9,770 nucleotides of DNA, from assembly GCA_012522615.1 (NCBI GenBank), contig JAAYKB010000036.1:1-9770 (forward strand). The letters are read 5' to 3'. Below are positions 7,146-9,770 of this stretch, one piece after another. Each line of letters starts with the position of its first letter. Position 1 is the stretch's first letter. The DNA comes from Clostridiales bacterium. Its GTDB lineage: Bacteria > Bacillota > Clostridia > Oscillospirales > Acutalibacteraceae. A program made the position numbers and the translations under genes. Under the pieces are notes generated by a model that saw only the letters and a program-made list of their open reading frames with translations, did not search any database and was not told the origin of the DNA.

Positions 7146-8630
7146 ATGGGAAAACCAACCGGATTTATGGACTATGAACGGTTGCTTCCGCCTGACCGTC
7201 CGGTGTCGGAGCGTATACATGACTGGAACGAGTTCCACACCCGCTTAAACGAAGAGGAGCAGCGGATACAGGGAGCGCGCTGTATGAACTGCGGCATCCC
7301 GTTCTGCCATTCGGGCATGCTTCTGGGCGATGCGGCGTCCGGCTGTCCGCTTAATAACCTTATACCTGAATGGAACGATCTTATTTACCGCGGACTTTGG
7401 CGTCAGGCGGTTAAAAGGCTGCTCAAAACAAACAATTTCCCCGAATTCACGGGGCGGGTCTGTCCCGCCCCGTGCGAGGGATCCTGTACCATCGGCATCA
7501 ACGCCCCGCAGGTCACCATTAAAATGAACGAATGCGCCATAATAGACAAGGCATGGGACGAGGGATGGATTAAACCGGAACCCCCGAAGCTCAGAACAGG
7601 CAAGCGCGTTGCCGTTATCGGTTCCGGCCCCTCGGGTCTCGCCTGTGCCGACCAGCTCAACAAATCCGGACACGCAGTTACCGTATTTGAAAGAGAGGAC
7701 CGCCCGGGCGGCCTGTTGATGTATGGCATCCCAAATATGAAGCTGGATAAAGCCGTCGTGCTGCGGCGTATTGCCCTGATGCGGGAGGAAGGAGTTATAT
7801 TCCGTACCGGCGCCGATGTCGGCAGGGATATAAATCCCGCCGAGCTTTTAAAGAGGTTTGACGCCGTCGTTTTGTGCTGCGGCGCAACGCAGCCCCGGGA
7901 TCTTATGATTGAGGGGCGGGAACTGAAGGGCATTCATTTTGCAATGGAGTTCCTGCGCTCGAACACAAAGAGTCTGCTGGACTCCAGCCTGACCGACGGC
8001 AGATATATCTCAGCAAAGGACAGGGACGTCATTATCATCGGCGGCGGGGATACCGGCACCGATTGCGTCGGCACCAGCATACGCCACGGGTGCAAAAGCG
8101 TACGACAGCTTGAAATCATGCCGCTCCCGCCTGAAGCCAGAGCCCCGCAAAACCCGTGGCCGGAATGGCCGTTCGTACTGAAGACCGACTACGGTCAGCA
8201 AGAGGCGGTTTCACTGCAGGGCTGTGATCCGCGGATATATCAGGCAACGGCCAAGCGGTTTGAGGGGGATGAAAACGGCAATGTCAAGGCTGTGCATACC
8301 GTCAGTGTCGAATGGAAAAAGAACGAAAACGGACATATGACCCCCGTAGAGATCGTCGGGTCGGAAAGGGTACTGCCGGCACAGCTTGTGCTGTTGGCAA
8401 TGGGCTTTCTCGGCCCCGAGGACTATCTGCCCGACGCCCTTTCGTTGGAACGCGACCCGCGCTCCAACATCAAGGCGGAATACGGAAGCCACCTGACAAA
8501 TGTCGAGGGCATTTTTGCGGCAGGCGATATGCGCAGAGGGCAAAGTCTGGTGGTATGGGCAATCAGCGAGGGGCGTGCCGCCGCCCGTGAGTGTGACCGA
8601 TATCTGATGGGTGGGACACAGCTTGCTTAG
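7146..8630 (+). CDS. gltD: Glutamate synthase (NADPH) small (beta) subunit
   Basis: Small subunit of GOGAT, 494 aa, a typical length (called GltB in Bacillus). It oxidises NADPH at FAD and feeds electrons through [4Fe-4S] clusters to the large subunit's FMN. The N-terminal Fe-S region shows Cys46, Cys49, Cys54 and Cys67 and a second group, Cys106, Cys110 and Cys114 (CPAPCEGSC). The FAD-binding Rossmann motif is VIGSGPSG (Gly159, Gly161, Gly164), followed by the RPGGLLMYGIP segment. The NADPH-binding Rossmann motif is IGGGDTGTD (Gly299 to Asp306). The C-terminal FAD-contact motif is IFAAGDMRRGQSLVVWAI. Related proteins occur in other oxidoreductases (dihydropyrimidine dehydrogenase, NfnB), but adjacency to gltB settles the identity. 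It is the second gene of the gltBD operon. No truncation or missing motif was seen. Confidence 0.96.
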   Translation: MGKPTGFMDYERLLPPDRPVSERIHDWNEFHTRLNEEEQRIQGARCMNCGIPFCHSGMLLGDAASGCPLNNLIPEWNDLIYRGLWRQAVKRLLKTNNFPEFTGRVCPAPCEGSCTIGINAPQVTIKMNECAIIDKAWDEGWIKPEPPKLRTGKRVAVIGSGPSGLACADQLNKSGHAVTVFEREDRPGGLLMYGIPNMKLDKAVVLRRIALMREEGVIFRTGADVGRDINPAELLKRFDAVVLCCGATQPRDLMIEGRELKGIHFAMEFLRSNTKSLLDSSLTDGRYISAKDRDVIIIGGGDTGTDCVGTSIRHGCKSVRQLEIMPLPPEARAPQNPWPEWPFVLKTDYGQQEAVSLQGCDPRIYQATAKRFEGDENGNVKAVHTVSVEWKKNENGHMTPVEIVGSERVLPAQLVLLAMGFLGPEDYLPDALSLERDPRSNIKAEYGSHLTNVEGIFAAGDMRRGQSLVVWAISEGRAAARECDRYLMGGTQLA

Positions 8631-8686
8631 TGTTCAAATTTAAAAACCTTATTTTTCATTTTATATTTTTATGCTGTTTTCAAAGA

Positions 8687-8717
8687 ATATAAAAAGACTT
8701 TATTTTACTTTTTATAT
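8687..8717 (+). terminator. AT-only hairpin downstream of gltBD, possible weak terminator
   Basis: ATATAAAAAG (8687-8696) and CTTTTTATAT (8708-8717) are perfect 10-bp inverted arms around an 11-nt loop, 57 bp after the gltD stop. The right arm supplies a T run, but the stem has only one G-C pair and CCC follows, so termination would be weak. It may act on both strands, or be a DNA site. It is the only terminator candidate between gltD and the next gene. Confidence 0.35.
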
Positions 8718-8783
8718 CCCAGTGACTGCTTTAGGACTCAATATTTTTCAGATTAAAAATAATCGCCGAGGATAAAATAATTC

Positions 8784-8792
8784 GGGAGGTGA
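8784..8792 (+). promoter_or_regulatory. Strong ribosome binding site before a TTG start
   Basis: GGGAGGTGA is close to a full complement of the 16S rRNA 3' end. Its GGGAGG core ends 7 nt before the TTG at 8797. No ATG or GTG lies at suitable spacing, and the TTG leads directly into a good signal peptide (MKRLIS), so the site fixes an unusual start codon. I found no convincing sigma-A promoter in 8631-8783. Confidence 0.85.
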
Positions 8793-8796
8793 TTAT

Positions 8797-9417
8797 TTGA
8801 AAAGGCTCATTTCTACGTTTGCCGCACTAATTATTTCTGCGTCAATCGGATTCGGCGCATCCGCCCAGAGAGCCACTTATACGGTTGTCCGGGGCGACTC
8901 TATGTGGAAAATCGCTGTTAAATATCAAGTGGGTGTTTCAGAGCTTATCAAGGCCAATCCCGGAATAAAAAACCCCAATCTTATTTATCCCGGTCAGAAG
9001 ATAAATATCCCTGAAGCAGCTCCTCTTGAGTCGTTTGAATCAGAGGTAATACGTCTTATCAATAAAGAACGCACCAGCCGCGGGCTGCCTGCCCTGACAG
9101 CAAACTGGCAGCTTTCCCGTGTCGCAAGATATAAGTCTCAGGACATGATTGACAAAAATTATTTTGCCCATCAGTCCCCGACTTACGGCTCCCCGTTTGA
9201 TATGATGGAGGCGTTCGGGCTGAGATTCTCTGCCGCTGCCGAAAACATTGCATACGGACAGAGGACCGCCCAAGAAGTCGTAAACGCATGGATGAACTCA
9301 CCCGGTCACCGGTCAAATATTCTTTCCCGTTCGTACTCCCAGACGGGCGTCGGCTGCGCCAAGAAAGCCAACGGCACGCTTTATTGGACACAGATGTTTA
9401 TGAGACCTACCGGATAA
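8797..9417 (+). CDS. Exported LysM and CAP (SCP-like) domain protein
   Basis: A 206-aa secreted protein. Residues 1-23 form a signal peptide: a basic start (MKR), a hydrophobic core, and a likely signal peptidase I cut after GASA (Ala23). No lipobox Cys is present. Residues 28-72 are a single LysM repeat (YTVVRGDSMWKIA to LIYPGQKINIP), which binds peptidoglycan or chitin-type glycans. Residues about 80-203 are a bacterial CAP/SCP domain of the YkwD type, with the usual His125 (FAHQSP), Glu149 (AENIAYG) and His171 (SPGHRSNIL). The biochemical role of bacterial CAP domains is not settled. LysM-CAP proteins occur in vegetative cell walls and in spore coats of Firmicutes; nothing here decides between these. 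The start is TTG behind a strong ribosome binding site. It is probably monocistronic, with its own terminator just after the stop, and is convergent with the tRNA. Confidence 0.92.
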   Translation: MKRLISTFAALIISASIGFGASAQRATYTVVRGDSMWKIAVKYQVGVSELIKANPGIKNPNLIYPGQKINIPEAAPLESFESEVIRLINKERTSRGLPALTANWQLSRVARYKSQDMIDKNYFAHQSPTYGSPFDMMEAFGLRFSAAAENIAYGQRTAQEVVNAWMNSPGHRSNILSRSYSQTGVGCAKKANGTLYWTQMFMRPTG

Positions 9418-9434
9418 CGGAATATCTCAAAAAC

Positions 9435-9478
9435 CACAAGGGCGCGGTGAGGATACCTCGCCCTTGTGTGCCGTTTTT
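9435..9478 (+). terminator. Rho-independent terminator of the LysM-CAP gene
   Basis: CACAAGGGCG (9435-9444) and CGCCCTTGTG (9459-9468) form a perfect, GC-rich 10-bp stem. An alternative inner stack GAGG/CCTC can form in the loop. TGCCG and then TTTTT (9474-9478) follow. It lies 17 bp after the stop codon at 9417. Confidence 0.85.
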
Positions 9479-9561
9479 GTTAAAATACGTTCATACTACA
9501 ACCCGAAAATCAGTGCCTACATTCACTTTGTATGTCCTTTAAACAATCTTTATGAAAGCAT

Positions 9562-9599
9562 AAAAAACGGCCGTATACCTGACTTTTCAGGCATACGGC
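9562..9599 (-). terminator. Rho-independent terminator of tRNA-Thr
   Basis: On the minus strand, arms at 9599-9587 and 9582-9570 pair over 13 bp with one G-U around an AAAG loop. A CG step and six T residues (9567-9562) follow. It begins 6 nt after the encoded CCA end of the tRNA, showing that the tRNA is transcribed on its own with no downstream gene. Confidence 0.9.
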
Positions 9600-9605
9600 T
9601 TAATT

Positions 9606-9681
9606 TGGAGCTGGTGGACGGACTCGAACCCCCGACCTGCTGATTACAAATCAGCTGCTCTACCGGCTGAGCTACACCAGC
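9606..9681 (-). tRNA. tRNA-Thr (anticodon UGU)
   Basis: The reverse complement folds into a 76-nt cloverleaf with the 3' CCA encoded. The acceptor stem is GCTGGTG/CACCAGC (7 bp, perfect), the D arm GCTC-AGCCGGTA-GAGC, and the anticodon arm GCTGA-TTTGTAA-TCAGC with anticodon TGT (9648-9646), reading ACA and probably other ACN codons. The variable loop is AGGTC and the T loop TTCGAGT. The discriminator base is T. The T stem, GGGGG/CCGTC, has a G-G mismatch at positions 51-63 and a G-U at 50-64. It has its own promoter and terminator. Confidence 0.97.
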
Positions 9682-9714
9682 ATATGTTTTCCGCTCGCCA
9701 CGGACAGCTATAAT

Positions 9715-9743
9715 AATATAGCATGCCATGGTGTGTTAGTCAA
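9715..9743 (-). promoter_or_regulatory. Sigma-A promoter for tRNA-Thr
   Basis: On the minus strand, -35 TTGACT (9743-9738, 5 of 6) and -10 TATATT (9720-9715, 5 of 6) are spaced by 17 bp, with an extended TG before the -10 (TGCTATATT). The predicted start is near 9707-9709, about 27 nt before the mature tRNA 5' end at 9681. This matches a strong stable-RNA promoter. Confidence 0.85.
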
Positions 9744-9770
9744 TATTTTAAAATTAAATTCTCAGATGTT

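Noticed and set aside
9288..9542. 84-aa plus-strand frame over the end of the LysM-CAP gene
   Set aside because: It is out of frame with the conserved CAP motifs and runs through the terminator hairpin at 9435-9478.

Overview
This window looks like an ordinary housekeeping stretch of a Bacillota genome, most likely a Clostridia-class anaerobe. The evidence is a Gram-positive lipoteichoic-acid-synthase-type polymerase, a glutamate synthase whose short propeptide resembles the Bacillus type, strong GGAGG-type ribosome binding sites, a TTG start codon, AT-rich intergenic DNA between GC-richer genes, and a LysM-CAP exported protein of a type common in Firmicutes. Assignment below class level is not possible from the sequence alone.

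Layout from left to right. A perfect 14-bp inverted repeat (1-34) forms a terminator at the left edge. The first gene (57-2075, minus strand) encodes a five-pass membrane phosphoglycerol transferase of the LtaS family. Next is a 436-bp AT-rich divergent control region (2076-2511). It holds an extended -10 promoter for the minus gene, a near-consensus sigma-A promoter for gltBD, several inverted repeats and a 14-bp direct repeat. The glutamate synthase operon follows: gltB (2512-7095) and gltD (7146-8630), separated by 50 bp that contain a 9-bp hairpin. After a 166-bp AT-rich gap comes a secreted LysM plus CAP-domain protein (8797-9417, plus strand) with its own terminator. At the right end a tRNA-Thr(UGU) gene (9606-9681, minus strand) converges on it, with its own promoter and terminator inside the window.

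How the genes work together. GltB and GltD form NADPH-dependent glutamate synthase (GOGAT). GltD oxidises NADPH and passes electrons through FAD and Fe-S clusters to the FMN and [3Fe-4S] cluster of GltB. GltB releases ammonia from glutamine and channels it to 2-oxoglutarate, giving two glutamates. All recognisable catalytic and cofactor residues are present, so the enzyme appears functional. The two flanking protein genes act at the cell surface and have no evident functional link to GOGAT; each appears to be its own transcription unit.

I found no mobile element, CRISPR array, defence system, frameshifted gene or other clearly new system. The points worth a second look are small regulatory ones: the dyad over the gltB promoter, a hairpin with a T-rich tail upstream of that promoter with no gene before it, the gltB-gltD intercistronic hairpin, and a G-G mismatch in the tRNA T stem.
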